Positions 11,071-22,170 are shown, numbered from the stretch's first letter. The stretch: DNA of 64,000 nt from Thamnidium elegans (GCA_025201345.1 JAIXMG010000011.1:1-64000); one strand, 5' to 3'. The notes: generated by a model not told the origin, from the sequence alone. A program made the numbers and translations.

Positions 11071-11970
11071 TCACATATTTTCTATAACGTGTTTTTCTAA
11101 TAAATTTATAAAATTGTCAATAGATGATTTTTTTATGCTATTAAATGTGTATAGTGGAAATACATAATTACTATTATATATTCTATCACTGGAACATATT
11201 TTAAAACTAATTTCTAAGTTTTTCATAAACCTTGATTTATTTTTATCATAAATTTCATAAATATTATTAATATAGTCTTCCTTAATTTCTTTTTTCATGT
11301 GTTTTATATATATATCATTAAATAATTTTAATGTATTTCTATTATTTAATTTTATATCTTCAATTAAATGATCTTTTTCATTCTTAGTTATATTAATATA
11401 GTTCTTATTTAGTTTATTTATTACTTTTATATTTTCTTCATTCTCATTTAATTTATTATAATTTTTTCTATTTTTACTTGTTTTAGATGAGTTTTCATTA
11501 TAGAATTCTTCTTCCATTTCAATATCACTTAAAGTATGTGACTCTTCGCACAGTTCATCTACCTCTTCATCTAATTTATTTTTACATATATTACATATTT
11601 CATTATACTCATCTTCGTCATAATTTTCACAATCTTCATTTTTACATATATCAGGACAAATACATCCATTTTCATTAATTTCAAATCCACAATCTTCGCA
11701 TATATCAATTTCTTTACCATCATCTATATCAATTTCTTTAATATCATCTATATCTAATTCTAATGTATTTATATTATTTAGTCTCTCTTCTAAATGTTTG
11801 TTTATTTTATCGTCAATATTATTATTTATTTTTTCTTTATTTAATGATTTGTAATAAGTATTTTCTTCTTTTAATTTATTAATTCTTTTTTCTAATTTCA
11901 TAACTTTAGTTACTAAATAAATATACTTTTGTTTTTTAATTTTAATGTACAAAGAGTTATAAGAAGGCAT
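11071..11970 (-). CDS. Lys/Asn/Glu-rich protein with Cys cluster, unknown
   Basis: 299 residues in one exon. A basic coiled-coil N-terminus (about 25-70) is followed by a Cys-rich segment, CEDC...CICPDIC...EDC...CNIC, that could bind zinc, then Lys/Asn-rich helices. Composition matches the chromodomain transposase next door rather than host genes, so it may be an accessory ORF of a mobile element. I recognise no family. Confidence 0.55.
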   Translation of the reverse strand: MPSYNSLYIKIKKQKYIYLVTKVMKLEKRINKLKEENTYYKSLNKEKINNNIDDKINKHLEERLNNINTLELDIDDIKEIDIDDGKEIDICEDCGFEINENGCICPDICKNEDCENYDEDEYNEICNICKNKLDEEVDELCEESHTLSDIEMEEEFYNENSSKTSKNRKNYNKLNENEENIKVINKLNKNYINITKNEKDHLIEDIKLNNRNTLKLFNDIYIKHMKKEIKEDYINNIYEIYDKNKSRFMKNLEISFKICSSDRIYNSNYVFPLYTFNSIKKSSIDNFINLLEKHVIENM

Positions 11971-12279
11971 TGTTTAATTTTTATTTATATCTAAATTCAA
12001 TTTTTGATCTTTTAAAAAGATTTTCCAAATATTATATTTATTCTTTTTTCTCTATTGATGTAATTTAATATATATATTTTATTTATAATATGTTTTTCAA
12101 TTTTACAAGAAATTAAATTAGTCGGAGCTTAAATATAATCTGAGACCTATATGCAGATACATCCTTTTATTCCATAACCTTTTAATGGATCCGATATATA
12201 CTGCAATGCTTTTTTTTTTATTAATGGACAAAAATTATTGAGATTTAAATAAACTCAAACGATAAAGCTGTGTTTTAAC

Positions 12280-12426
12280 GCCATCGATAATTGTAGCGGT
12301 ATCGCTGTTTTTAAGCGGTATCGATAAATTTATCGATACCGCTGTCGCTAACATCGATAATTTTAGCGATGCCGATTAGCGATAGCGATAAAATTATCGA
12401 TGTGATCGCTGGGGCTCGCCTTAGTG
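12280..12426. mobile_element. Terminus of CACTA-like element with ATCGAT palindrome array
   Basis: A dense array of self-complementary words (ATCGATAA, AGCGATA, GGTATCG) includes a perfect 30-bp palindrome at 12314-12343 centred on AAATTT. It ends in CTCGCCTTAGTG (12415-12426), the reverse complement of CACTAAGGCGAG, nearly the same as the ends of the element at 14497-16097 (CACCA(C/A)GGCGAG). I read this as the right end of a second member, with its left end lost. Inferred from two related termini only. Confidence 0.5.
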
Positions 12427-12879
12427 CTCGTTTTCCAGAAAATATATTGAAAGCCTATATTCCCAGGGCATTTAGTTCTGCAGTGACAGATGTCATCACC
12501 TACTCGTTGTCTCGTAATTTTAAAAATGCCGTCTTAAAAGATATGGTGAGAAGCTTTACGTTTCCTAATACTCCTTCTTCTTCTTTTTTGGGTTTGGGCT
12601 CACCTTACACTGGGCCAAACTTCGCTAACAACATTTTACTTTGGGAAGGCAAATGAAATTTTCTTGAAATACGGTTTAACAGCTGAGTCATGCGGTCGCT
12701 TCTTGGAACTTTACTTTCAGGAGCAGGTAGTATTAATGGGGAACTTCGTGAAAGGTGATTCCTTAGGAATGGAATGCTTTGAATATGATAGTCCAGTAGA
12801 TGCATTTATTTCAGTAAAGAAGAGCAAGTATATGAAAACTACAGGTCTGAGTAGGCGATTCCAATATGCGTTACCATAG
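12427..12879 (+). pseudogene. Broken copy of the 1181-4127 gene family (exon 5 part)
   Basis: Two frames, 12429-12656 and 12664-12879, align by eye with consecutive parts of the last exon of the gene at 1181. ILKAYIPRAFSS matches YLEKHFPKAKIS, and LGMECFEYDSP matches LGFECFGYGNN, with similar sequence between. A stop and frameshift separate them near 12656. It begins at the CACTA-like terminus and ends 70 bp before the Tc1 element, so it is an old fragment caught between insertions. Confidence 0.65.
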
Positions 12880-12948
12880 AGAAATGTTTTTATTTCTATG
12901 ATATAAGGTATTTATTATTTTATTGTTAACATCAATTTTGTCAATATA

Positions 12949-13924
12949 CAGTGGGTGGAAAAATGGTCCGGATGTTTTATATTTTTTCACCTTCGTACTT
13001 GTAACTCTACAACCAAGAATAGGATTAAGTTGAAATAAAATACAATAGAAGAGGGAAATCGTTTACTTTCAAATAGGTAAAAAGTTGGGATAAAAACATT
13101 ATATGTGGTTAAAATAATTTTATTTAAAAATGACATATACATCCGGACCATTTTTCAGGGTCAAATTTAAAATATGAAAAGTTCCGAAATATTAGGATAA
13201 TGAAAGTATTAACAATTAATATGTATTTGCTACGGTATGTAGGTATCTTTCCGAGGTATTTATTGCATATACATATAAAAGGAAGACTTTTTCAAAATTG
13301 TTTTTCATTCTTTTATTCTTTCTTATTTTTTTTTAAATTATGGTTCGATCTCTTCCCAAAGATACTCAAAATAGTCTACAAAATTTGCTTCAATCTGGTT
13401 ATTCCTACTCTCAGATCATGAAACGAATTCCTGGAATTAAAAAAAGCACAATTAGTGACTACAAGCGGAAGTGGTATCCTAATTCACCGATCAACAACCC
13501 AGGGAGACCCGCTCTTTTAGGCAATACTACGCAAAACTACATTCGAAAGAGCTTAATTTTGGGCAAACTAAAGACTGGAAAAGACGTTCAGAGGTACCTG
13601 GAATCTATTGATATTAAAATGGAGTATAGTACATGCCTTAAGGTGCTAAAATCTATGGGGTTCCAAGCGTATATAAAAAAGAAAAAACCTTTCCTTAAAG
13701 CCGAGCATAGAAAAAACAGGCTACGTTGGGCCAAAGCTCATAGAAATTGGACATCCGACGATTGGAGACGAATGGTATTCTCTGACGAAACAAAAATTAA
13801 TGTTTGGGGTTCTGATGGGTGCAAGTACTATTGGAAAAGACCTGATGATATACTTCGATTTCATCATATTGAAATGACATTGAAGCATGGTGGAGGCGGT
13901 ATTATGATGTGGGGTTGTATAACA
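12949..13924 (+). mobile_element. Tc1/mariner element, 5' part with transposase N-terminal half
   Basis: Begins CAGTGGGTGG directly after a TA dinucleotide, the usual Tc1 target. The terminal word GAAAAATGGTCCGGATGT (12958-12975) recurs inverted and perfect at 13139-13156. The transposase ORF starts at 13340: a paired-type helix-turn-helix region, then the first catalytic Asp in the SDETKINVWGSDG motif. The frame is lost at 13925 where an LTR is inserted (TSD TAACA); it resumes at 16389. Confidence 0.9.
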
Positions 13925-16383
13925 TGTCGTATTTGAGGTTGATATTTATATAAAACATATAAATAATCATATTATGAATAAAAACAAGCTTAATAATAAA
14001 AACTTCTAATATTTCAATAATAATGCATCCCGATACATTATTATTAAACACCGAAATCAATACGGACATTTCTAGTGAAAACGGTTCCTACTTCTGACTT
14101 AAAATATAAAAATTTTAATCCAATAACATTAATGCGAGATAAGAGATATTGTAATAACATTGGTCTTGATCCAGAACTAGCTACTCTGGATAAAAGAAAG
14201 GAACACCCATTGTTATAAGCAATACATTAACTCACATCAATGATATGAATATAGTATAAATAATATACTCTAGGACATATAGAAAATATTTCCTTTATAA
14301 TAATAAAACAAATATACAGTAATAATACTCTATATCTTGTAATGACAATCCTTTAATTATATAAAATATAATTATACGGGAAAAAGTTCTAGTCAGAAAT
14401 ATATAAATAAAATATAAGGAACGTTTCATCAACCTACTCATAACATATCCAATAAGGACGATTCGACCACCCTGTCATTATTAAAAACAAGGTGGACACC
14501 ACGGCGAGAAATAGCGCTAAATATTAAGCACTGGTGCTTGTACAAGCACTGGAATGCTTGGGGAAGCACTAGCGCTAATTTTAAGCAGGTGGAAAAAAAA
14601 ATAATCACTGGAAATTGGAACCCCATCTTTTCAAGCTCAGGGTTAGCTTTTTTTCACAAAAAAATAAAATAAAATAAAAAAGAAATACTAGTAAAAATTA
14701 TGTTTTTGAAAAAAAAACCATTTCAACGCTTGGTGAAGCGCTAGCGCTAAATTTAGCGCTGGATTTTTTTTTTTTTATGAGCCATTTGACATATTGTTAT
14801 TTTATCTTCCGCTTAATAAAAGACTTTATAAACTATGCGTTTTTTTTTTCAAGCTTCACTCTATTCAACTACTTTATAACTATTTTACTTTTTTAAATGA
14901 ATATTACGACCGTTAGTTACAACAATAAAAAAAGACCTTACTGCTAACTCCATAAAATATGGTAAATAATAAAGATGTAATTCTAATTTATTGTACATAT
15001 ACAGAATTTTTTATAATAAGCCTATCTCGTAATAATTTGCAAATCACTATCGAAGTAGAAGCTCCTTTTTTTTAAAAAGCAAAAATATATCTTTTTTTTT
15101 TAAGACAAACGAAATAATTTACACTACTATTACAAGTCGTTTATCTTGCTGGCATTTTTGAACATGTCTTGATCGAAAGCTGTCGAAGACAAAATGACAT
15201 AGTACCAATTGGACGACCCAACTTGTTTATTTATCAAGTCAGTCTTTTGAATTAAACCAACAGTTGAAATAATGTCGGCGAATCCCGAGATTAATAACAC
15301 TGGGGATTCGTTTTTTTTTTAGTATAAATATTTCGTTTTTTTTTAATTGCGTTTCCTTTCCTTTTATTTTTTTTCTTTTATCAATTTTTCTTAATAAAAT
15401 AAAATAAAAGTTCTCTTGAACTTTACTTATATAGGTTTTCGCCATGTTGTAACTCATCTCATTCTTTGAAATCAGGTAATGCTATTAAGTATAAATTATG
15501 AAGACAACTACATATATCTAATATTCTATTATTTCTATTCTATATATTTTTTATTTCTATTACTGCTTGCTTAAAGGGTATTTACTTTAATAAATTTTGC
15601 TAAAAGGTAATTATTTCATTTGATTCAAACTTAATAATAGCTTATTCTGACTCTTTTTTTTTATATAGGTATTGTCTTATTCCACAAGTGTCCATTCCCT
15701 TTTTTTTTCTTTTTTTATTATTGTCCGTATCAAAATATAATAACAAACTATAATATACACATATACCCTTCCATTTCTTAATATATACATTCACATATAA
15801 ATAAATAATAAAAATGCTCGCTTTTTTTCAGAATCTCTCTTTTTTTTTATATATACCTGAATATATAAATATTTATTACAAAATGTGCTATAATTATTAT
15901 ATTATTGAATAAATATTTTATACCATGACCTGATTAATTCCATACCGTTGTAATGCTGTTTTTTTTTAAATGTGAGCCAACGCTTAATCTAGCGATAGTG
16001 ATCAGCCAAGCGTTAGTCGTAACTGAAGCGCTAGCGCTAAACCAAGCACCAGTGCTTAGCAACAGCGCTAAATTTAGCGCTATTTCTCGCCTTGGTGGGA
16101 GATTACCGGAAGGACATGTTATCCGGTCAAGAGGATTGGATCAAAGAATATTTATAGTCAATTCGAAAGAGTAGAATATATATATTTGAAAGTGAGAAGG
16201 TTGAGTCTAGATATTGACCCGAACCTATCATAACAATAAGATCAGGTACCGATTACGGTTGTCAAGAAGTATAAAAAGGGATTATTATTTAGTTTAGCAG
16301 AATTCTTTAGTTTATTTTTAATTAATAAATTTCTCTAAGTTTTATCTCGATAATTTATCGTCTAATTTACTTCAATTCCAACA
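13925..16383 (+). mobile_element. Solo-type LTR inserted in the Tc1 transposase, itself interrupted
   Basis: The LTR starts TGTCGTATTTGAGG and ends CAATTCCAACA, with the 5-bp duplication TAACA at 13920-13924 and 16384-16388. It is split into 13925-14359 and 16317-16383 by a 1.96-kb insertion flanked by the 8-bp duplication TTTAATTA (14352-14359, 16317-16324). The same LTR, uninterrupted and inverted, is at 18970-19463, which confirms the structure. Confidence 0.8.
14497..16097. mobile_element. Non-autonomous CACTA-like element with AGCGCTA subterminal arrays
   Basis: Left end CACCACGGCGAGAAATAGCG and right end, read inverted, CACCAAGGCGAGAAATAGCG share 26 positions with one mismatch. Both continue into arrays of AGCGCTA(A) and AGCACTGGTGCTT palindromes (14508-14590, 14728-14763, 15975-16081). 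A possible 3-bp duplication GGA flanks it (14494-14496, 16098-16100). CACTA/EnSpm elements are known for 2-3 bp duplications and subterminal repeat arrays. No transposase frame is present inside; the core is AT-rich filler. Confidence 0.6.
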
Positions 16384-16388
16384 TAACA

Positions 16389-16617
16389 TATGACGGTCCA
16401 GGATATGCGTGCCAGATATATGATGGGAATATGAAAAAAGAGGACTATATACATATTTTAAGTACGACTTTAAAAGACACGATGGAGTGGTATGGTTACA
16501 ACCCAAAAGCTATATATTTTCAACAGGATAAGGATCCGAAACATACTTCGAAGGCAACAAAGACCTGGTTAAATGAAAATAAATTTAATACCGATTGGAC
16601 ATACAGTTGGCCTTCTC
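16389..16617 (+). pseudogene. Tc1/mariner transposase, continuation after LTR insertion
   Basis: Resumes the frame lost at 13924 (Thr-Tyr-Asp-Gly-Pro). It includes the second catalytic Asp in FQQDKDPKHTSKAT. The frame is cut again at about 16617 inside the TWPSL-type motif, where another LTR-like sequence begins, so the third catalytic acid and the 3' terminal repeat are missing. The transposase is dead here. Confidence 0.85.
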
Positions 16618-16979
16618 TGTGGTAAAATCACACATAAAATAAAATATATAATAATCGATGAACCATCGATTATAAAACATAACAAACCTTAGGCACCAAA
16701 ATGAACCTTATATATAAAAAAAGCGCAGGATCTAGAAATCAAGATCCTCAGGCTATAAAAATCACTAGATCAAATCTACGTGTAACGATCAATCACAATA
16801 GTGTGACCACTATTGCAAAAGACTATAAATAAGAAATCATAGTTAGCAATCCCTTTTACCGGGATTGATTTTTACAATTAAAATAAGAAATAAACGTTAT
16901 TAAACATTTAATCTTATTCACCTGTTTTTATTAATTTTTCTGTGTTAAATCATAAGTATTTCTCCACACTCATATTTAA
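16618..16979. mobile_element. Candidate LTR ending at the antisense gene fragment
   Basis: Starts TGTGGTAAAATCACAC at the break in the Tc1 transposase and plausibly ends at TATTTAACA (16979). A TGG-starting word (TGGAGGTCTCACG) lies 8 bp further on and could be a primer-binding site. No matching target duplication was found, so the end is uncertain. Confidence 0.4.
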
Positions 16980-17013
16980 CAATATACCATGGAGGTCTCA
17001 CGAAACAGCTCCA

Positions 17014-17361
17014 TCATCCACATATTTCCGTATTATCCGAACTGATAGTTTTACGCATCTCATTGACAACATTAATTATATCTTGACCATACATAAAGTC
17101 GTCGAATACGGTACGTATGCCTTTAGCCGAAGCATGTCTGTATGACTTGCTAACTCGTGAAAGGACCGAAGGACTGCACACTTTGTTAGCTGCCTTGATA
17201 AAACTTTTATCATAATTACTGAAAAGGTGTCTACTTCTGTTCTCAACGCTATACATTTTTGGAAAAATGATGTTACATCTCAATAAAGCACCATTATCAG
17301 CCGTAAACAAAATTGTATGTGGAATATCCTTTAGCATGGCAGTTTTACCATCAATAGTTGT
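17014..17361 (-). pseudogene. Exon 3 fragment of the 1181-4127 gene family
   Basis: Reads closely as the intact gene from TTIDGKT to NEMR.xISSD, with few substitutions and a small deletion (FFSNSDQEFFYDKIF reduced to FSNYDKSF). It is flanked by LTR-like sequences on both sides. Its 3' end (minus strand) runs into the same short sequence that follows the truncated Gypsy pol at 5144. Confidence 0.85.
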
Positions 17362-17927
17362 TGTCACGGACATGGGCTGTGTGATATTAACGGTTATAAA
17401 ATAAAAGTTATATCAAAAAATAAAATAAAAAAGTAAAATAACTAGATAATTATCAGACTAAGAAATAGATTGTTCTTTTTATTAATGAAAAAGTGTGTGC
17501 CTTATATACATATTATGGGTTGAATAAGCGCTTATCATTAATGTGAAACTTGGACAGTTTCAACGAGACATTAATGAATGAGCAATTTGGAAAGATAAAT
17601 AGATTCTTTTAGAAGGTCAATTACAATAGCAGCAATGCGTATTATGTTTCTAATTGGCTTCTTTAACAAAAGACGTAAGATAGAGGCTTGTTGATTATAA
17701 ATAATGTGACAATTATTTATGTAAACCAGTTATCTTCTGTTTGTCAAGAGTTTAAGCAGTCTTCTAGTTTTATGATCAAAGCGATAGAACAATAGAATAT
17801 ATCTGAGATTAATTTGTAAATAAATACTGTGATTTGTGTATAGCTTATGTAAGTGACATATGAGGATATGACTTGTATAAGTATATATAAATTAGTATTT
17901 ATTGAAATATAATACGTAGATATAACA
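17362..17927 (+). mobile_element. Candidate LTR with adjacent primer-binding-like site
   Basis: Starts TGTCACGGACATGG exactly where the gene fragment ends, and ends ATATAACA at 17927. Three bases later comes TGGTGAAACTGGTGCG, the position and TGG start of a tRNA primer site. No second copy is in the window, so this is a structural guess. Confidence 0.45.
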
Positions 17928-18769
17928 GGCTGGTGAAACTGGTGCGAAAAATAACTTGGTACAGAACAGGGAAAATTGGTAATAAATAAATGTTATTGTA
18001 ATGACCCAAGACCATTACATTGGCTCAGTTATTACGATAACAATTCTTAGGACTTTAAACCATTACAACCTACCCTTATTTAATATTCAAATACCTTACT
18101 AATTTTATAATTAATTCCCGACAACGTATAAATACCACTTCAGTGTTTTTATCTGTTTAATATCCATATTATTATTTTCTTTTAATGAACTTATATTCTA
18201 TCTGTAATTACCTTTACATTTTCGTTTGTAAGCCAAAGGTATTTATTTTGTTTAATTCGGATTAGATATACCACAATCTTATTTCTCAATGTTAATTTAG
18301 CTTTATTCTCTTTTAAAGTTACCTTACCATTATATTAGCCTAGGTGAATAAGGTACCATAATGTCTTTAAATTGGAAAACCTGCACCAAGTAACCCTCTT
18401 GATATATACCAGCTATATATCTAACCTTTTGATTATTATTTAAGATCTGCTTTGGATCTTATTTGACAAGCTTAATGATTAAGACTCCAGCTAAAGAACT
18501 TATTTAGAATATTTGTGATACACCAGGAAAATCATCATTTTCCCTTTTACACAAAACGTCACCTATTTTACCAGGCTCAGATTATATAGTATTTTCCCAA
18601 GCACAATAAGCTATAAGCGGATATATTTAAACGGTCATTGAATTCAGATCTCACTTTTATATAAAATAACCTTCTTTTTGCAAATTAATAAAAACCATCT
18701 TATTTTTGACTTTTAACGAAATTATAAGACTCATATTTTAACAATATATCACTGAGGATTATAAGAATC
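17928..18769. other. Retroelement-derived non-coding sequence
   Basis: No coding frame. It contains the hairpin TGTAATG...CATTACA (17998-18020), which may be the start of another LTR, and AT-rich sequence of no recognised kind. Confidence 0.4.
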
Positions 18770-18969
18770 CTTTCTAAAGTTGTATTTATACCCTTCTACC
18801 AATTAGACTAGTAATTTAGAATAAACTATATTAGTGTCTCTTACATCATATTATTTTATGATGTATTTTATATAACGTCTTTTACTTTATTGTTTAGTTT
18901 GTATATTTTACACTAGCCATTGATAATGATGTAAGCTATGTTTTTACTAATTATGTGGTAGATCACGAC
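18770..18969 (-). mobile_element. LTR relic, family shared with 27731 and 58961 (inverted copy)
   Basis: On the minus strand it runs from GTCGTGATCTACCAC through AACATAGCTTAC, CTAGTGTAAAATATACAAAC and GAAGGGTATAAATAC to AAAGGATTC. The same ordered words occur on the plus strand near 27731-27945 and 58961-59190. The GGTATAAATAC word looks like a Pol II promoter TATA. Confidence 0.65.
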
Positions 18970-19463
18970 TGTTGGAATTGAAGTAAATTAGACGATAAAT
19001 TATCGAGATAAAACTTAGAGAAATTTATTAATTAAAGGATTGTAATTACAAGATATAGAGTATTATTACTGTATATTTGTTTTATTATTATAAAGGAGAT
19101 ATTTTCTATATGTCCTAGAGTATATTATTTATACTATATTCATATCATTGATGTGAGTTAATGTATTGCTTATAACAATGGGTGTTCCTTTCTTTTATCC
19201 AGAGTAGCTAGTTCTGGATCAAGACCAATGTTATTACAATATCTCTTATCTCGCATTAATGTTATTGGATTAAAATTTTTATATTTTAAGTCAGAAGTAG
19301 GAACCGTTTTCACTAGAAATGTCCGTATTGATTTCGGTGTTTAATAATAATGTATCGGGATGCATTATTATTGAAATATTAGAAGTTTTTATTATTAAGC
19401 TTGTTTTTATTCACAATATGATTATTTATATGTTCTATATAAATATCAACCTCAAATACGACA
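18970..19463 (-). mobile_element. Solo LTR, 494 bp, uninterrupted reference copy
   Basis: Reverse complement of the LTR at 13925-16383: begins (minus strand) TGTCGTATTTGAGG and ends TTCCAACA. It lies inside or next to an intron of the zinc-finger gene at 19484-20520 and cuts it off from any 3' exons. Flanking 5-mers (ACGAC, CAATC) do not match, so one side has since been rearranged. Confidence 0.8.
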
Positions 19464-19483
19464 CAATCGCTTCTATTACTTAC

Positions 19484-20520
19484 CTTACTACTTCAAGTGA
19501 TGGTAAATCATCAAAAATTCTATCTATAAATGACCAGATATGGATGTTGTACCACAATTCTTTCTTAGAAACGTTTAATGACCCACTTTCATATTCTCTC
19601 AGCAATGCATGTATTACAAGTTTCAACCAATCAAAATCATGGTGCTTATTCATATCATATTCAATTTCCCAATGTTGTCTTTTAGCAAGACTTTGGCGGA
19701 TTTGTTTAGTATTAGTACAGTTAAAGGAATTTATGTAATCACGCAATTCACTTAGAAGAGGTACGATCGTGTCTGTCGCGTTTTCTTTTTTAATCTCCTC
19801 TAATTCCCTTTCAGTGAAAATATTTTGCTTCAAATACGTCTGATCATCAACGTCAATAATAAACGAGTTCGATGGATGGTCTACTATTAACCTCTTACTG
19901 AAATTATATAAAGTATCTTTTACTACCTTTCCAGTTGAAAGCACCCATTTATCCGTATCATCCAATCTCGAATAGCATTTATCCAATTCAGGATGGTGTG
20001 CGGGTTCTAAAAATAAACTTTAATAACAGGTAAAGCAATCTTATATTTTCTTACCATGACAAGTTTTTAGATGTAAACCAAGCTCTTGTATGGTTTCATA
20101 ATGGGTTGTACAGCTCATGCAAGCTTTAACAAACTTCACACCAGTCTACATGTAAAAGAAGAGAATGGTTCGCAAATTAAACAAGTTAAACATGCGTTAT
20201 ACTTACTCTTTCTTTGGAGCATGACTTCGATATATACTTTTTACTAAGAATATGATATAAAACAAATTACGAAAAAAAGAGTAACAGAATATGTAAATCT
20301 TATTACTTACTATTTTTTATTATAGAATTTGGATGTACAACTTGGATATGTAAGCCCTAATTCATAAATGGCAAGCAAATTAATAAAGAGAGAGAAAAAA
20401 GGACAAAACTATACCTTCAGCATCAATATAATGCCGTCTTAAGCTTCTCATTTCTGTAAATTGAAAGGAGCATATGTGACATTCATATTGTAAGCAAAAA
20501 TATTCGACTGTTTCATTCAT
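19484..20520 (-). CDS. C2H2 zinc-finger protein gene, 3'-truncated by solo LTR
   Basis: Five exons on the minus strand (20520-20415, 20356-20311, 20243-20207, 20145-20055, 20006-19484) keep phase across four GT...AG introns, giving at least 267 residues. Exon 1 encodes a finger CHICSFQFTEMRSLRRH and exon 4 a second one, CMSCTTHYETIQELGLH...CH. The large last exon is acidic and helical, with KWVLSTGKVV near its start, a kind of sequence I associate with multicopy Mucorales proteins. The last exon ends at a GTAAGT donor, and 20 bp later the solo LTR begins, so downstream exons are lost. Likely a recent pseudogene or element-associated gene. Confidence 0.65.
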
Positions 20521-20537
20521 TTTATTGAAAGGGACTC

Positions 20538-20538
<1 letters not shown>

Positions 20539-20589
<51 letters not shown>
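20539..20589 (+). repeat. 51-bp poly(A) tract
   Basis: Uninterrupted run of A just upstream of the zinc-finger gene's start. Length is likely polymorphic or assembly-sensitive. Confidence 0.9.
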
Positions 20590-20592
<3 letters not shown>

Positions 20593-20639
20593 TTAAAGAA
20601 GTAAAAAGGAAAAAAGATAAAGGAAAGAAAAAAAAAAGA

Positions 20640-21612
20640 GAATTCATGTAATATACGGTCTATCCCAAAAATTATGACAAAATGTGGCCTGTACGTTTTC
20701 GCCTCAAGTACAAGCACTTGGTCCTTGTTGGTTACACAGCATGATGTAAACCTCAGCCCATCCACCTTTATTATAACATTTCAAATAAAAAATTATAGTG
20801 AAAGAAGAAAAAAAAAACTTTTTTAAAAAAGATAAATGTGAGAAAAAGGTACACCACCATTTACACCACCATTTACACCACCAGTGCCAATTTTTGACGT
20901 AATTTTTTGTTGCACCTCCAACAAATAACAGGTAAAAAACATGTTTTTTTTTTAATTACGTATGAGTACATGAGAAAGTAAATATGGTATGATGATTAAA
21001 TAAACCCTTTATATAATCAAATGTTTAAATGTTTCAAAAGGAATTTCCCTAAATTAACATTTGTAGTGTAAGTGGAGATGCACCAAGAATTAACCTTAAA
21101 AATTTAATCACATGCCAATGAGCGGTGGTGATATGTACGAGCGATATATATAAGTATTTAAAGTCTGTAATTACAGACAAGTACCGATTTACTGTGAATA
21201 AATCTGTATCGAGTGTATTTTCCTTATAAAAGATGTTCGTGATACTGTTACTGAAATAGTCTATGCAGGATGGCACAATAATTATAAACGATTGTTTATT
21301 GTCACTCAAATATTACAGCAAATATCTCGGTCTGTTCATTTCCATAAAGGGTCATTTTTGTTATGTTTGTTATCACCGTAAATAAAAATTTACTGAATTT
21401 AAAGGATCTGAACACAGCCCAGTTTTATGTCATTCAGTAAAGTCATTCACTAAAAACTTTGTGTATTCAGTCAATTCAGATACCATTATTCAAGAAATTC
21501 ACTGCATTTTTCTTTAAAGTTTATATGATTTTATTGGCTCGATTTTTTCTAACTTAAAAGTCACACAGTAATATCAATGATCTATAAAATTTATTTCAAA
21601 AAGAAAAACATG
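20640..21612. other. No gene supported
   Basis: Contains a 14-bp tandem motif ACACCACCATTTAC repeated at about 20852-20885. A short minus frame at 21049-21309 (86 codons) has no recognisable similarity and no neighbours in phase. Confidence 0.4.
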
Positions 21613-22170
21613 TCAGCAAAGGTTATTAGTAGTTTTTTTAAGAGTATCTAATTCTTTCTTTTGGGGGGGGGGGGGTTTCGTCTGGACCAGAATCTTTGGT
21701 ACGAGTTTTACTAGGCTTTTTCTTTTAATTTTAGTTGTTAGTAATGTATTTTCGAATGAGTATACAAACATGAGTACCTTATGAATATTAGCATTATTAA
21801 CATCAGACATAGAAGATTCAGCAGCATCATTCGAATTGACTTCTAGCTCGTCAATGAATTTATTTTGATCAATCGTTTCATCTGTATCAATATTATCATT
21901 TTTCATAGCAATTTTAGGTCTGTAAGTCTTCTTATTTTGGTATGATCGTTTGTTTAAATATAAGGAAACTCAGTTTCCTTCACAACGGTTGAGATCAAGT
22001 TTTAATTCAGTAGCTTTTCTGTTCAAGGACGAGGTTAATTTATAAACTATTGATGCAGGCAAATCTGACCAGGCAAGAGGGATTTTGTTGTAAGCTACTT
22101 GAATTACATGTCTAGCCCTAAAATAAGTAGCACTTCGAAGGTTAGTATATATATTGAGAGGATCAACCAA
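21613..22170 (-). pseudogene. 186-codon frame interrupted by one in-frame TGA
   Basis: Two frames, 22170-21970 and 21906-21613, are in the same phase and the sequence between them is open apart from the single TGA at 21972-21970. The first part ends LDLNRCEGN-stop; a TGG Trp codon would need one base change. The second part is acidic then basic. I cannot name the family. Either a recent pseudogene, a Trp-to-stop substitution, or a gene ending at the TGA. Confidence 0.4.

Noticed and set aside
11065..12150. Inverted AGGTCTCA words around the 299-codon ORF as transposon ends
   Set aside because: Only about 8 bp match, flanking bases do not give a duplication, and the left word overlaps the ORF's stop codon.
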